64,000 nt of DNA, taken from Cupriavidus consociatus (GTDB lineage Bacteria > Pseudomonadota > Gammaproteobacteria > Burkholderiales > Burkholderiaceae). Positions 52,380 through 63,441 of the stretch are shown in pieces. Each line of letters starts with the position of its first letter. Position 1 is the first letter of the stretch. Location: the NCBI RefSeq assembly GCF_017814975.1, contig NZ_JAGIQA010000034.1, positions 1 to 64,000 of the forward strand, in the 5' to 3' direction. The notes under the pieces are model-generated. The model was not told the DNA's origin. It did not search any database and saw only the letters and a list, made by a program, of their open reading frames with translations. Both the position numbers and the translations under genes were made by a program.

Positions 52380-52521
52380 GGCAACGGCAGTACGGGCATG
52401 GCGTCGCAACCATGCCCGCGTGTGTTCCGCCGCCGCGCAGCGCCCCGCGCGGCGGCCCAGACAACAAGGAGGCCGGCGCGGCGGCATGCCCGCATGCCCA
52501 TGCGCCGGCACAACATCCCTC

Positions 52522-53712
52522 ATGACAGCAGTACAGTCGTTTGACGTCGCCATCCTCGGGGCCGGACTTGCCGGTCGCCTGGCTGCCTGGCAACTGGTAC
52601 GCAGCGGCGCCCGCGTGGCGCTGGTGGAGCGCGCCGGGCCGGACGGCGCGGGTTCGGCCGCCTACGTGGCCGCGGCCATGCTGGCGCCGCTGGCGGAATC
52701 GGCCATCGCCGAGCGCCGCATCGTCGATCTCGGCATCGCCAGCGTCGACCTGTGGCGCGCGTGGCTGGCCGAGTTGCCGGAGCCGGTGTTCTTCCAGGAG
52801 GACGGCACGCTGGTGGTCTGGCATGCGCGCGATCGTGGCGAGATGTCGCTGTTCACCAGCCGCATGCGCGCCGTGGCGCCGCCCGAACTGGTGTCGCAGC
52901 GGCTGCGGGCGCTGGACGGCAAGGGCGTGGGCGAAGTCGAGCCGGCGCTGGCGGGCCGCTTCCCGCAAGGGCTGCTGCTGGCCGGCGAGGGCCAGCTCGA
53001 CAATCGCGGTGCGCTGCGCGCGCTGCTGTCGTGCGCGGTCAGCGAGGGCGTGCATTGCGTCTGGGAAGCCGGTGAAGTGGAAGCCGATACGCTGCCCACG
53101 CTGGGCATCCGCGCCGACGTGGTGCTGGATTGCCGTGGCCTGGGCGCGCGCAAGGCCTGGCCGTCACAGCCCGGAGGCACCACGCCCGGACTGCGCGGGC
53201 TGCGCGGCGAAGTGGTGCGCGTGCATGCGCCCGACGTGAAGCTGCACCGGCCGGTGCGGCTGCTGCATCCGCGCTACCCGATCTATATTGCTCCCAAGCC
53301 CAACGATCTGTACGTGATCGGCGCGACCGAACTGGAGAGCGAGGACGATTCGCCGATGAGCGTGCGTTCCGCGCTGGAACTGCTGTCGGCGGCGCATTCG
53401 CTGCATCCCGCTTTCGGCGAGGCGCGCGTGCTGGAACTGAACGTGCAGCGCCGCCCCACGCGGCCCGACCACCTGCCGGCCATCCGCGTCGACCAGCAGG
53501 CGCGCGTGGTGCGCGTCAACGGCCTGTACCGCCACGGCTTCCTGATCGCCCCGGCGGTGACCGAGGCCGCGTGCGCGGTGGTGGGCGCGTTGCTCAAGGG
53601 TGATCCTGCCGCCCACGCGGTGCCTGCCGCGCTGCGCTGGCCCGGCATGATCGAGGCAGTGACGGAAGCGCCGGCCGCAGCGCTGCATGCGCGCACCGGG
53701 CTGCTGCACTAA
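52522..53712 (+). CDS. thiO: FAD-dependent glycine oxidase-type ThiO
   Basis: A 396-residue DAAO-like flavoprotein: FDVAILGAGLAGRLAAWQL at the N-terminus and LRGEVVRVHAPD in the middle, with a typical C-terminal NGLYRHGFLIAPAVTEA. It supplies the iminoglycine for thiazole synthesis. The ATG is downstream of a 140-base gap and lacks a strong ribosome site; in-frame upstream codons are low-complexity. Confidence 0.9.
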   Translation: MTAVQSFDVAILGAGLAGRLAAWQLVRSGARVALVERAGPDGAGSAAYVAAAMLAPLAESAIAERRIVDLGIASVDLWRAWLAELPEPVFFQEDGTLVVWHARDRGEMSLFTSRMRAVAPPELVSQRLRALDGKGVGEVEPALAGRFPQGLLLAGEGQLDNRGALRALLSCAVSEGVHCVWEAGEVEADTLPTLGIRADVVLDCRGLGARKAWPSQPGGTTPGLRGLRGEVVRVHAPDVKLHRPVRLLHPRYPIYIAPKPNDLYVIGATELESEDDSPMSVRSALELLSAAHSLHPAFGEARVLELNVQRRPTRPDHLPAIRVDQQARVVRVNGLYRHGFLIAPAVTEAACAVVGALLKGDPAAHAVPAALRWPGMIEAVTEAPAAALHARTGLLH

Positions 53713-53724
53713 CGCAAGGCTGAC

Positions 53725-53922
53725 ATGGAAATCCTGCTCAACGGCCGACCCCTCGCCCTTGCCGAATCCGCCACGCTGGCGGACGCGGTGGTCGTGGCGA
53801 AGATCGCGCCCCCTTTTGCCGCGGCGGTCAACGGCCAGTTCGTGCCCCGCGCCGCGCATGCCAACACCCCCCTTGCGGCCGGCGACCGCATCGACCTCGT
53901 GCAACCCGTGACGGGAGGCTGA
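53725..53922 (+). CDS. thiS: Sulfur carrier protein ThiS
   Basis: A 65-residue ubiquitin-like protein, MEILLNGRPLAL to the C-terminal VTGG, where the GG end receives sulfur as a thiocarboxylate for thiazole formation. Twelve bases after thiO and four before thiG. Confidence 0.95.
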   Translation: MEILLNGRPLALAESATLADAVVVAKIAPPFAAAVNGQFVPRAAHANTPLAAGDRIDLVQPVTGG

Positions 53923-53926
53923 CCCC

Positions 53927-54769
53927 ATGACATTCGAACCTTCCGAAACCCTGCGCGACCCGTTCGTGCTGTATGGCGAGTCGTTCGGCTCGCGCCTGCT
54001 GCTGGGCACCGCGCGTTATCCGTCGCCGGCCACGCTCGAAGCGGCCGTGCAGGCGTCCGCGCCGGCCATGATCACCGTCGCGCTGCGCCGCCAGGGTGCG
54101 GTCGGCGACGGCGAGGGCGGCCAGGCGTTCTGGCAGATGCTCAAGGCGCTGAACGTGCCGGTGCTGCCGAACACCGCCGGCTGCTTCACCGCGCAAGAGG
54201 TCATCACCACCGCGATGATGGCGCGCGAGGTGTTCGAGACGCCGTGGATCAAGCTGGAGCTGATCGGCGACGACTACACGCTGCAGCCCGACACGCTCAA
54301 CCTGCCCGCCGTGGCGGAGACCCTGATCAAGGAAGGCTTCAAGGTGCTGCCGTACTGCACCGAGGACCTGGTGCTGTGCCGCCGGCTGCTCGACGTCGGC
54401 TGCCAGGCGCTGATGCCGTGGGCCGCGCCGATCGGCACCGGCCGCGGCGCGGTGAATCCGCATGCGATGCGCGTGCTGCGCGAGCGCCTGCCGGATACGC
54501 CGCTGATCGTCGATGCCGGCCTGGGCCTGCCGTCGCATGCGGCGCAGGTACTGGAGTGGGGCTACGACGGCGTGCTGCTCAACACCGCGGTGGCGCAGGC
54601 GGCCTACCCGGTCAACATGGCGCGCGCGTTCGCGCAGGCCGTCGAGGCGGGCCGCACCGCGTACCTGGCCGGGCCGATGCCCGAGCGCGAGGTGGCGCAG
54701 GCCAGCACGCCGGTGGTCGGCATGCCGTTCTGGCATGCGGAGGCGGAGCAGCGGGAGCAGCGCGCATGA
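53927..54769 (+). CDS. thiG: Thiazole synthase ThiG
   Basis: A 280-residue TIM-barrel enzyme joining DXP, iminoglycine and ThiS-thiocarboxylate. FGSRLLLGTARYPS, LPNTAGCFTAQE, VLPYCTEDLVLCRRLLDVG, and MPWAAPIGTGRG are family blocks. The stop overlaps the thiE ATG. Confidence 0.97.
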   Translation: MTFEPSETLRDPFVLYGESFGSRLLLGTARYPSPATLEAAVQASAPAMITVALRRQGAVGDGEGGQAFWQMLKALNVPVLPNTAGCFTAQEVITTAMMAREVFETPWIKLELIGDDYTLQPDTLNLPAVAETLIKEGFKVLPYCTEDLVLCRRLLDVGCQALMPWAAPIGTGRGAVNPHAMRVLRERLPDTPLIVDAGLGLPSHAAQVLEWGYDGVLLNTAVAQAAYPVNMARAFAQAVEAGRTAYLAGPMPEREVAQASTPVVGMPFWHAEAEQREQRA

Positions 54770-55899
54770 CCCGCCGCCCCGTCCACGCCCCCAGCGATGG
54801 CCCGCTGCGCGCGGCAGTGCTGGAACACTATGGCGAGACCTTCGGCATCGACGACAAGCCGTGGCAGGCCTGGCGCCTGGAAGACGCGCCCGTGCAGCCC
54901 GGCGCGCACGATGTGCTGCTCTCCGACGGCGAAGCCACCGAGGAAGTCATCGCGCGCGTCGCCGCCAGCGGCGCCACGCTGATCGAGACCGACCGCGAAG
55001 GCGGCCAGTGGATCGACACGGTGCGCTCGCCGATGGGCACCTGGGTGTTCTCGGTTGCCGCGGACAGCGACCAGCCGCATGCGGCCGCGTTCGTCGCGGT
55101 GCTGCTGGCGAGTTTGTCGCTGCATTTCCCCGCGCATGACGCGTTGGTGCTGGCGCGCGCCTGGGCGCCGGGCTCGGCCGACTGGCCATCGGATTTCGCC
55201 CGTTTTCCGCGCGTGCGCCATGCCGCGCTGGTGGCGCCGGAGAAGGCCGTCGAGCCGTTCGCGCCGTGCCCCGCGCTGGGCCTGTATGTGGTGGTGCCGA
55301 GCGCAGAATGGATCGAGCGCCTGGCACCGCTGAACGTGCCGACGGTGCAACTGCGCTTCAAGTCCGACGATCCCGCCGCGGTGCGCGCCGAGATCGCGCG
55401 TGCGGCCAGGGCCATGCAGGGCTCGTCGTCGCGCCTGTTCATCAACGACCACTGGCAGGCGGCGATCGACTACCACGCCGCCAACGGCGCGCAGAGCGGC
55501 ATCTACGGCATCCACCTCGGCCAGGAAGACCTTGATGACGCCGACCTCGACGCGATCCGCGCGTCCGGGCTGCGGCTGGGCGTTTCCACGCACGGTTACG
55601 CCGAGATGCTGCGCGTCGCCGCGATCCGGCCGAGCTACCTGGCGCTGGGCGCGATCTTCCCGACCACGACCAAGGTGATGCCGACCCAGCCGCAAGGCAT
55701 GGGCCGCTTCCGCGCGTATGCGAAGCTGATGCAGCCGGTGATCCCGTCGCTGGTCGGCATCGGCGGCGTCAATGCGACGAATATGCGCGAAGTGCTCGCC
55801 GTGGGTGTTGGCAGCGCCGCCGTGGTGCGCGCCGTCACTGAAGCCGACGACGTATCGGCCGCGGTCGCACACCTGGTCAGCCTGTTCCCGGCCGGCTGA
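54766..55899 (+). CDS. thiE: Thiamine-phosphate synthase ThiE with N-terminal extra domain
   Basis: A 377-residue protein, well over the usual 210. The C-terminal 210 residues are a ThiE: QLRFKSDD, INDHWQAAIDY, GIHLGQEDLDD, LGAIFPTTTK and GIGGVNATNM. The first 165 residues form a separate domain (DVLLSDGEATEEVI, DREGGQWIDT, AAAFVAVLLASL, HDALVLARAWA) that looks like a degenerate ThiD C-terminal half. ThiE condenses HMP-PP with thiazole phosphate. Overlaps thiG by four bases. Confidence 0.92.
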   Translation: MTRRPVHAPSDGPLRAAVLEHYGETFGIDDKPWQAWRLEDAPVQPGAHDVLLSDGEATEEVIARVAASGATLIETDREGGQWIDTVRSPMGTWVFSVAADSDQPHAAAFVAVLLASLSLHFPAHDALVLARAWAPGSADWPSDFARFPRVRHAALVAPEKAVEPFAPCPALGLYVVVPSAEWIERLAPLNVPTVQLRFKSDDPAAVRAEIARAARAMQGSSSRLFINDHWQAAIDYHAANGAQSGIYGIHLGQEDLDDADLDAIRASGLRLGVSTHGYAEMLRVAAIRPSYLALGAIFPTTTKVMPTQPQGMGRFRAYAKLMQPVIPSLVGIGGVNATNMREVLAVGVGSAAVVRAVTEADDVSAAVAHLVSLFPAG

Positions 55900-55906
55900 G
55901 CGCGCC

Positions 55907-56413
55907 GTGGCCGCCCCGTGCATTCGCCTGGCGCGGGCGGATGACCTGCCGCGCCTGCCCGAGATCGAACTGGCGGCGGCGGCGCTGTTTCCGGAGGGTG
56001 ACGTGCCAGCGCTGCTGCGCCTGGTCAGCACGCCGGAATCGGCGCTGGTCGCGGCGCAGCGCGAAGGGCGGCTGTGGGTGGCCGAGCATGGCGGCGAAGT
56101 TGCCGGCTTCGCACTGGCCAGCCGCAATGGCGCATGCGGCTATCTCGATGAAATGGACGTGCATCCGGACCATGGCCGGCGCGGCATCGGGCGCGCGCTG
56201 GTCGGGACCGTGCAGGGCTGGGCGCGGGCGAGCGGCCTGCGAACGCTGAACCTGACCACGTTCGCGCATTTGCCCTGGAATGCGCCGTTCTATGCCTCGA
56301 TGGGGTTTCGGCGGCTGGACGACAGCGAGCTTTGCCCGTTGCTGTCGGAGGCGCTGGCGGCACAGCGTGCCGCCGGATTGCGGCAGCGTGTGGCGATGCG
56401 GCAGGAGTTCTGA
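55907..56413 (+). CDS. GNAT-family N-acetyltransferase
   Basis: A 168-residue GNAT protein: IRLARADDLPRLPEIE, GFALASRNG, the acetyl-CoA loop VHPDHGRRGIGRALV and FYASMGFRR. GTG start eight bases after the thiE stop; no strong ribosome site, so it may be translated by coupling. Substrate unknown. It may be the last gene of the thi transcript, since a REP-like element follows. Confidence 0.85.
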   Translation: MAAPCIRLARADDLPRLPEIELAAAALFPEGDVPALLRLVSTPESALVAAQREGRLWVAEHGGEVAGFALASRNGACGYLDEMDVHPDHGRRGIGRALVGTVQGWARASGLRTLNLTTFAHLPWNAPFYASMGFRRLDDSELCPLLSEALAAQRAAGLRQRVAMRQEF

Positions 56414-56427
56414 GGGGGTGGTTTGCT

Positions 56428-56550
56428 CCCCTCTCCCGCCTGCGGGAGAGGGGCCGGGGAGAGGGCAGGCGCTGGCAATAGCGACGGCATTACTTCGTCG
56501 ACACGCCCGCCCTCACCCGCTCCCCTCTCCCACTTCGCGGGAGAGGGGAG
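56428..56550. repeat. REP-like pair of GC-rich hairpins
   Basis: CCCCTCTCCCGC, CT, GCGGGAGAGGGG (56428-56453) and CTCCCCTCTCCC, seven bases, GGGAGAGGGGAG (56520-56550), in a BIME-like arrangement between a GNAT gene and a thioesterase gene. A related hairpin recurs at 60164. Confidence 0.85.
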
Positions 56551-56689
56551 CCTGGTTCCCACGGCGCAACTACGGCGGCTTTCCGGGGACAAGATTTGTG
56601 CGACATTCGCCCAGCCGCGGGAACCGAACCGGACCCCGCCGCTATGATGTCGGGCAGCATTCCCCGCCATCCACCCAGCACCGCGCACC

Positions 56690-57139
56690 ATGTCGACCCA
56701 GCTCCCCGAAATCGTCCCCGCCGCCCCCGGCACGCCTGAAAAGCCCTATTTCGGCATCGACGTGCCGCTGATGCGCTATTTCGGCCTGCAGCCGGAACTG
56801 ATCGAAGAGGGCTACTGCCGCACGCGGCTGCCGGCGCACCCGCAGCTGGTGAACAGCCGCGGCGACGTGCACGGCGGCACGCTGATGGCGACGCTGGACT
56901 TCACGCTGAGCGGCGCGGCGCGCTCGCACGCGCCCACGGAAACGGGCGTGATCACCATCGACATGTCGACCCATTTCCTGGCCGCCGCGCGCGGCGAGCT
57001 GACGCTGGAAGCGCGCTGCCTGCGCCGCGGCGCGCGCATCGCCTTCTGCGAAGGCGAGGTGAAGGATGCGGCCGGCACTGTAGTGTGCGTGGCGCGGGCC
57101 GCGTTCAAGCTGGTGCCGCTGTCCAGCGGCGGCAACTGA
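56690..57139 (+). CDS. PaaI-type hotdog thioesterase
   Basis: A 149-residue hotdog protein: LVNSRGDVHGGTLMATLDFTLSGAARSH is the PaaI-like active-site loop in pattern, with the HGG turn and the Asp-containing helix; TIDMSTHFLAAARGELT follows. It likely hydrolyses aryl- or acyl-CoA. Acts alone; converges on the PGDYG gene. Confidence 0.85.
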   Translation: MSTQLPEIVPAAPGTPEKPYFGIDVPLMRYFGLQPELIEEGYCRTRLPAHPQLVNSRGDVHGGTLMATLDFTLSGAARSHAPTETGVITIDMSTHFLAAARGELTLEARCLRRGARIAFCEGEVKDAAGTVVCVARAAFKLVPLSSGGN

Positions 57140-57162
57140 TTCCCGCCTGAAAATCCGGCCGC

Positions 57163-57597
57163 TCAGTCCTGCAGCGGCCGGTACACCTGTTCGAACCTCG
57201 CGCGCTCGGTGATGCCATAGTCACCGGGCGCGTATTGCATCAGCCAGTCGCCCGGCTTGCCGTGCAGCACGTCGCCACCGGCGCTACGTTCGATGCTGAA
57301 GGCCTGGTGCATCGCGCGCGCCAGTACCGGGATCGGTTTGTTGCGATAAGCGCCGTCCTGGCCGTGCGCCAGCGGCGGGATGGCTTCGTACTTGGGGTCA
57401 AAGCGGTCGCGCGACACGCACCAGCGGTCACCGGTGGCGCTGGTGATCAGCGCATCCCCGGGCTGGTAGCGGTTGGGGCCTTCGCGGCTGACCAGATCGC
57501 CAGCCTCCGTGGCGAATGTCACGTCGACGACTTCATGCTTCACGTAGAAGGCGGCGTCGGGATCGCTGCGCAGATCGATATCGGTAAGTTTCTGCAT
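57163..57597 (-). CDS. PGDYG-family protein
   Basis: A 144-residue protein with the terminal motif APGDYGITERARFEQVY that names the PGDYG family, plus GDALITSATGDRWCVSRDRFDPKY. Function is not established. It starts seven bases after the thiD stop on the same strand (an earlier GTG at 57618 would overlap thiD), so the two are one operon. Confidence 0.78.
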   Translation of the reverse strand: MQKLTDIDLRSDPDAAFYVKHEVVDVTFATEAGDLVSREGPNRYQPGDALITSATGDRWCVSRDRFDPKYEAIPPLAHGQDGAYRNKPIPVLARAMHQAFSIERSAGGDVLHGKPGDWLMQYAPGDYGITERARFEQVYRPLQD

Positions 57598-57604
57598 CTG
57601 CCGC

Positions 57605-58441
<837 letters not shown>

Positions 58442-58488
58442 CTGTCAGGAAATCAGGAGCAGCCAGTGCGCAAGGCGGCCGGGCACGC

Positions 58489-58494
58489 TACAAT
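58489..58494 (+). promoter_or_regulatory. -10 box of ahcY
   Basis: TACAAT ten bases upstream of the riboswitch start; no convincing -35. Confidence 0.5.
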
Positions 58495-58503
58495 ACCGCC
58501 ACT

Positions 58504-58593
58504 CCGAGGAGCGTTGCAACGGATGCGGGACGAGAGCGCCACACAGGCGATCCCCGTGCATCCGCCAGGCTCGGACTGTCTTCAACGGCGCTC
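58504..58593 (+). promoter_or_regulatory. SAH riboswitch upstream of ahcY
   Basis: CCGAGGAGCG and TTGCAACGG open the element. CCGAG pairs with CTCGG (58570-58574), and GAGCG (58508-58512) pairs with CGCTC (58589-58593). CCAGGCTCGG and CAACGGCGCTC are the conserved 3' blocks. By family knowledge SAH binding turns the operon on, so SAH induces its own breakdown. Confidence 0.93.
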
Positions 58594-58718
58594 GCTGATC
58601 CGTGGTTCGCACGGAGGCGAGTCGACCTATCCGCCCGCTGCGCATGCGCCATTGCCATGCCGCCGCCGCCAGATCCCGCGTACTCGTCACCTGCGTGCCA
58701 CTCTTCACCGGAGTGAAT

Positions 58719-60137
<1,419 letters not shown>

Positions 60138-60163
60138 TCGGGCTGCGCGTCCGTTGCCTGCCA

Positions 60164-60259
60164 CCCCTCTCCCGCTTGCGGGAGAGGGGCCGGGGGTGAG
60201 GGCAGGAGCTGCCACGAAGTCCGGCCTCCCGCATCGAGGCACGCCCGCCCTCACCCCCG
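60164..60259. repeat. REP-like hairpin pair after ahcY
   Basis: CCCCTCTCCCGC, TT, GCGGGAGAGGGG (60164-60189) matches the hairpin at 56428; CGGGGGTGAGGGC (60191-60203) pairs with GCCCTCACCCCCG (60247-60259). It lies inside the ahcY-metF unit. Confidence 0.8.
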
Positions 60260-60286
60260 ACAGGAACCACCAATCAAGGAGCCGTC

Positions 60287-60637
60287 ATGAGACTACTGGT
60301 CGTCTGGATCATCAACGCCGTATCGCTGTTCGTGCTGCCATACATCATCCCGTCGATCCACATCAAGAGCTTTGGCTCGGCGATGCTGGCGGCGCTGGTG
60401 CTGGGCCTGGTCAACACGCTGATCCGTCCGATCCTGGTGATCCTGACGCTGCCGGTGACGCTGCTGACGCTGGGGCTCTTTATCTTCGTCATCAACGCGC
60501 TGCTGTTCCTGTTCGTCGGCAACCTGCTGTCGGGCTTTACCGTCGACGGTTTCTGGGCGGCGCTGCTGGGCTCGGTCCTGTACAGCGTGATCTCGTGGCT
60601 GCTGGCAAGCCTGCTGCTGCGCGACCGCGACGACTGA
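60287..60637 (+). CDS. Phage-holin-type (DUF4_2) membrane protein
   Basis: A 116-residue inner-membrane protein with four hydrophobic segments, family PF04020-like: IINAVSLFVLPYIIPSIHIKSF, NTLIRPILVILTLPVTLLTLGLF in pattern, and FVGNLLSGFTVDGFWAALLGS. Despite the holin name these are common chromosomal proteins of unknown role. It sits in the ahcY-metF operon. Confidence 0.85.
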   Translation: MRLLVVWIINAVSLFVLPYIIPSIHIKSFGSAMLAALVLGLVNTLIRPILVILTLPVTLLTLGLFIFVINALLFLFVGNLLSGFTVDGFWAALLGSVLYSVISWLLASLLLRDRDD

Positions 60638-60690
60638 CGCTTTCCACGGACCCCTTTTCGCGCGCCGCGGCAAGGCGGCGCGCCACCATC

Positions 60691-61521
60691 ATGCAAGACC
60701 GCTACTTCAGCTTTGAATTCTTCCCGCCCAAGACGGCGGAGGGCACGGAGAAGCTGCGCAACACGCGCGCGCAGCTCGCCCCGCTCAAGCCCAAGTACAT
60801 CTCTGTGACGTTCGGCGCCGGCGGCACCACGCAGCAGGGCACGCTCGACGCCGTGCTGGAAATCCAGCGCGAGGGCATCGAGGCCGCGCCGCACCTGTCG
60901 TGCGTGGGCTCGTCGCGCGATAGCATCCGCGCGGTCCTGCAGCAGTACCGCGAGGGCGGCATCCGCCATATCGTCGCACTGCGCGGCGACATGCCGTCGG
61001 GCATGGGCGAGATCGGCGAATTCCGCTACGCCAACGAGCTGGTGGAGTTCATCCGGGCCGAGACCGGCGACTGGTTCAATATCGAAGTCGCGGCGTACCC
61101 GGAGTACCACCCGCAGGCGAAGTCGCCACGCCATGACCTCGACAACTTCGTGCGCAAGGTCAAGGCCGGTGCCGATTCGGCGATCACGCAGTACTTCTAC
61201 AATGCCGATGCATACTTCCGCTTTGTCGACGACGTGCGCGCGCAGGGCGTGGACGTGCCGATCGTGCCGGGCATCATGCCGATCACCAACTACTCGCAGC
61301 TGATGCGCTTCTCCGAGATGTGCGGCGCCGAAGTGCCGCGCTGGGTGGCCAAGCGGCTGGAGAGCTTCGGCGACGACCGCGAATCGATCCGCGCCTTCGG
61401 TCTCGACGTGGTCACCGCGCTGTGCGAGCGGCTGCTCGCCGCGGGCGTGCCGGGGCTGCATTTCTACACGCTCAATGCGGCCGGCGCGACCAAGGCGATC
61501 TGGCAGCGGCTGAAGCTGTAA
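60691..61521 (+). CDS. metF: 5,10-Methylenetetrahydrofolate reductase
   Basis: A 276-residue flavoprotein making methyl-THF for methionine synthesis. SFEFFPPKTAEG, the VTFGAGGTT strand, HIVALRGDMP, and ITQYFYNADAYFRF are the family blocks. The ATG at MQDRYF has no strong ribosome site. Placed downstream of ahcY, it completes the remethylation arm under the SAH riboswitch if no internal terminator acts. Confidence 0.95.
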   Translation: MQDRYFSFEFFPPKTAEGTEKLRNTRAQLAPLKPKYISVTFGAGGTTQQGTLDAVLEIQREGIEAAPHLSCVGSSRDSIRAVLQQYREGGIRHIVALRGDMPSGMGEIGEFRYANELVEFIRAETGDWFNIEVAAYPEYHPQAKSPRHDLDNFVRKVKAGADSAITQYFYNADAYFRFVDDVRAQGVDVPIVPGIMPITNYSQLMRFSEMCGAEVPRWVAKRLESFGDDRESIRAFGLDVVTALCERLLAAGVPGLHFYTLNAAGATKAIWQRLKL

Positions 61522-61538
61522 GCGCCGGGACCTCGCCC

Positions 61539-61898
61539 ATGGCCACGCGCCGCCCCGATCCCTTCATTGAACACCTGCTCGAGCTGATGGGTCCGCTGGC
61601 GGCGCGTATCGGGCCGGTGACGGCCAGGCGGATGTTTGGCGGTCACGGCCTGTTCTATGACGGGCTGATGTTCGCGCTTGTGTCCGGCGGCACCTGCTAC
61701 CTGAAGGCGGATGACGCCACGCGCGGCAAGTTCGACGCCGAAGGCAGCGAGCCTTTCCGCTACCAGTCCGCGAAGCGCGAGGTCACCATGCGCCACTACC
61801 TCAGCCTGCCGCCCGCCGCGCTGGAGTCGCCGGCGGCGATGACGCCGTGGGCGAAGCTGGCGGTAGAGGCGGCGCTGCGGCTGGGGAATGCGGGCTGA
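61539..61898 (+). CDS. TfoX N-terminal-domain protein
   Basis: A 119-residue protein matching the TfoX_N domain: MGPLAARIGPVTARRMFGGHGLFYDGLMFAL, then YLKADD and FRYQSAKREVTMRHYL in pattern. Named for the competence regulator, most stand-alone copies have no known role. Eighteen bases after metF, so possibly in the same transcript. Confidence 0.85.
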   Translation: MATRRPDPFIEHLLELMGPLAARIGPVTARRMFGGHGLFYDGLMFALVSGGTCYLKADDATRGKFDAEGSEPFRYQSAKREVTMRHYLSLPPAALESPAAMTPWAKLAVEAALRLGNAG

Positions 61899-61946
61899 GC
61901 CTGCGCCAGCGCGCAATCCATGCCGAATCGGTGCCATACTCGCCCC

Positions 61947-62690
61947 ATGGTCACCGCCACCTTCCGCTTCTACGAGGAACTGAACGACTTCCTCGCGCCG
62001 GACCAGCGCCGGCGTGACCTGCCCTGCGCGTGCGCGCGCGCCGCGACCGTCAAGCACATGATCGAGGCGCTGGGCGTCCCCCATACCGAGGTCGAGCTGA
62101 TCCTGGTCAACGGCGAGTCCTCCGTCTTCGAACGCCGGCTGCGGGACGGCGACCGGGTCTCGGTCTATCCCAAGTTCGAGCGCCTCGACGTCACGCCGCT
62201 GCTGCGCGTGCGCGAACACCCGCTGCGCCTGATGCATTTCGTCGCCGACGCGCATCTGGGCGGGCTGGCGCACCTGCTGCGCATGACCGGCTTCGACACC
62301 CTCTACGACAACCACTTCGAAGACAGCGAGATCGAGCGCATCGCGGTCGACGAGGGCCGCATCGTGCTGACGCGCGACCGCGAACTGCTCAAGCGCCGTG
62401 GCATCACGCACGGCTGCTATGTGCGTGCGCTCAAGCCGCGCCAGCAGGTGCGCGAGATCTTCGCGCGGCTGGACCTGGCGCGCAGCGCGCGGCCGTTCTC
62501 GCTGTGCCTGGACTGCAACGTGCCGCTGCACGCGCTGGAAGCGGCCGCCGCGGCCGGGCGCGTGCCGGAGGGCGTGCTCGAGCGCCATCGCAGCTTCGTC
62601 ACCTGCGACCAGTGCCGGCGGGTGTTCTGGGAAGGCTCGCACTGGCGCTGCATGCGCGCGCTGGTGGACGAACTGGTGCAGGCCGGCTGA
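61947..62690 (+). CDS. Ubiquitin-like plus Mut7-C RNase-domain protein
   Basis: A 247-residue two-domain protein. Residues 1-85 form a ThiS/MoaD-like beta-grasp (ATFRFYEELNDFL, VELILVNGES, DGDRVSVYPKFERLD) ending without a terminal GG. Residues 90-240 are a Mut7-C PIN-like RNase domain (FVADAHLGGLAHLLRMTGFDT, IVLTRDRELLKRRG) with a zinc ribbon CLDC and CDQC. Predicted RNA processing; function not established. Confidence 0.82.
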   Translation: MVTATFRFYEELNDFLAPDQRRRDLPCACARAATVKHMIEALGVPHTEVELILVNGESSVFERRLRDGDRVSVYPKFERLDVTPLLRVREHPLRLMHFVADAHLGGLAHLLRMTGFDTLYDNHFEDSEIERIAVDEGRIVLTRDRELLKRRGITHGCYVRALKPRQQVREIFARLDLARSARPFSLCLDCNVPLHALEAAAAAGRVPEGVLERHRSFVTCDQCRRVFWEGSHWRCMRALVDELVQAG

Positions 62691-62729
62691 ACCCAGGCCG
62701 GGCCCGCACGCTGCCGTCACCCTCTTGGG

Positions 62730-63332
62730 CTAGAACGCTCCCGCTTCGGTGACGATCCAGTCCATCCCCACGTCATGCGGCTGCGCGGGCAGTGCGATGC
62801 GGCACGCTTCATAGCCGATGCCGATGGCCACGGGCCGATGCGCCATCGCCGCCAGCGTGCGGTCGTAGAAGCCGCCGCCGTAGCCCAGGCGGAACTTGTC
62901 CGGGCTGAAACCGACACAGGGAATGAGCAGCGCGTCGGGCGTCACGGCCTCGGTACCGTCGGGGACAGGGATGCCATAGTGGCCCCTGGTCATTGGCGTG
63001 TCCGGGTCCCACCGGTGAAAGTCCAGCGGTGCGCCGGGCCGGCTTACCGCCGGCAGCGCCGCCTGGCGCCCGGGCACCGCCGCGAGCCATTGCGCGACCG
63101 CATCGCGCGCGTCGAACTCCTGCTGGATCGGCCAGTAGAAGCCAAGGCAACGCACGGCCAGGCCCGCCAGCAGCTCGGACAACGTGGCGGCGATGCGCGC
63201 ATCGGCATCGTTGCGCGCGGGCAGGCCGGCACGCAATGCCAGCAGGCGCGCACGCTGCGCGCGGCGGTCTTCAGTGGAGTCCGGGAGCGGGGTGGCAGGA
63301 GAGGTGGCGGCCGAGGCGGAACTTGAGGACAT
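62730..63332 (-). CDS. 5-Formyltetrahydrofolate cyclo-ligase
   Basis: A 200-residue ATP enzyme turning 5-formyl-THF into methenyl-THF. IPCVGFSPDKFRLGYGGGFYDRTLA is the hallmark in pattern; the N-terminal RRAQRARLLALRAGLP helix is present. The ATG at MSSSSAS gives a normal length. It diverges from a lytic transglycosylase gene. A folate link to metF nearby is suggestive only. Confidence 0.92.
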   Translation of the reverse strand: MSSSSASAATSPATPLPDSTEDRRAQRARLLALRAGLPARNDADARIAATLSELLAGLAVRCLGFYWPIQQEFDARDAVAQWLAAVPGRQAALPAVSRPGAPLDFHRWDPDTPMTRGHYGIPVPDGTEAVTPDALLIPCVGFSPDKFRLGYGGGFYDRTLAAMAHRPVAIGIGYEACRIALPAQPHDVGMDWIVTEAGAF

Positions 63333-63441
63333 GGCGTGGGATAATGCCCGCGTCCGAACCAACACGGACGGCGGAAGCTGCTGCGGCCCTTGCCTTGCAT
63401 GGCGGGCACCGGCGCCGCCGTCATCGACAAGGAAGCAAAGA

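Noticed and set aside
60287..60637. Holin-like gene as evidence of a prophage.
   Set aside because: This family is commonly chromosomal and no other phage gene lies nearby.
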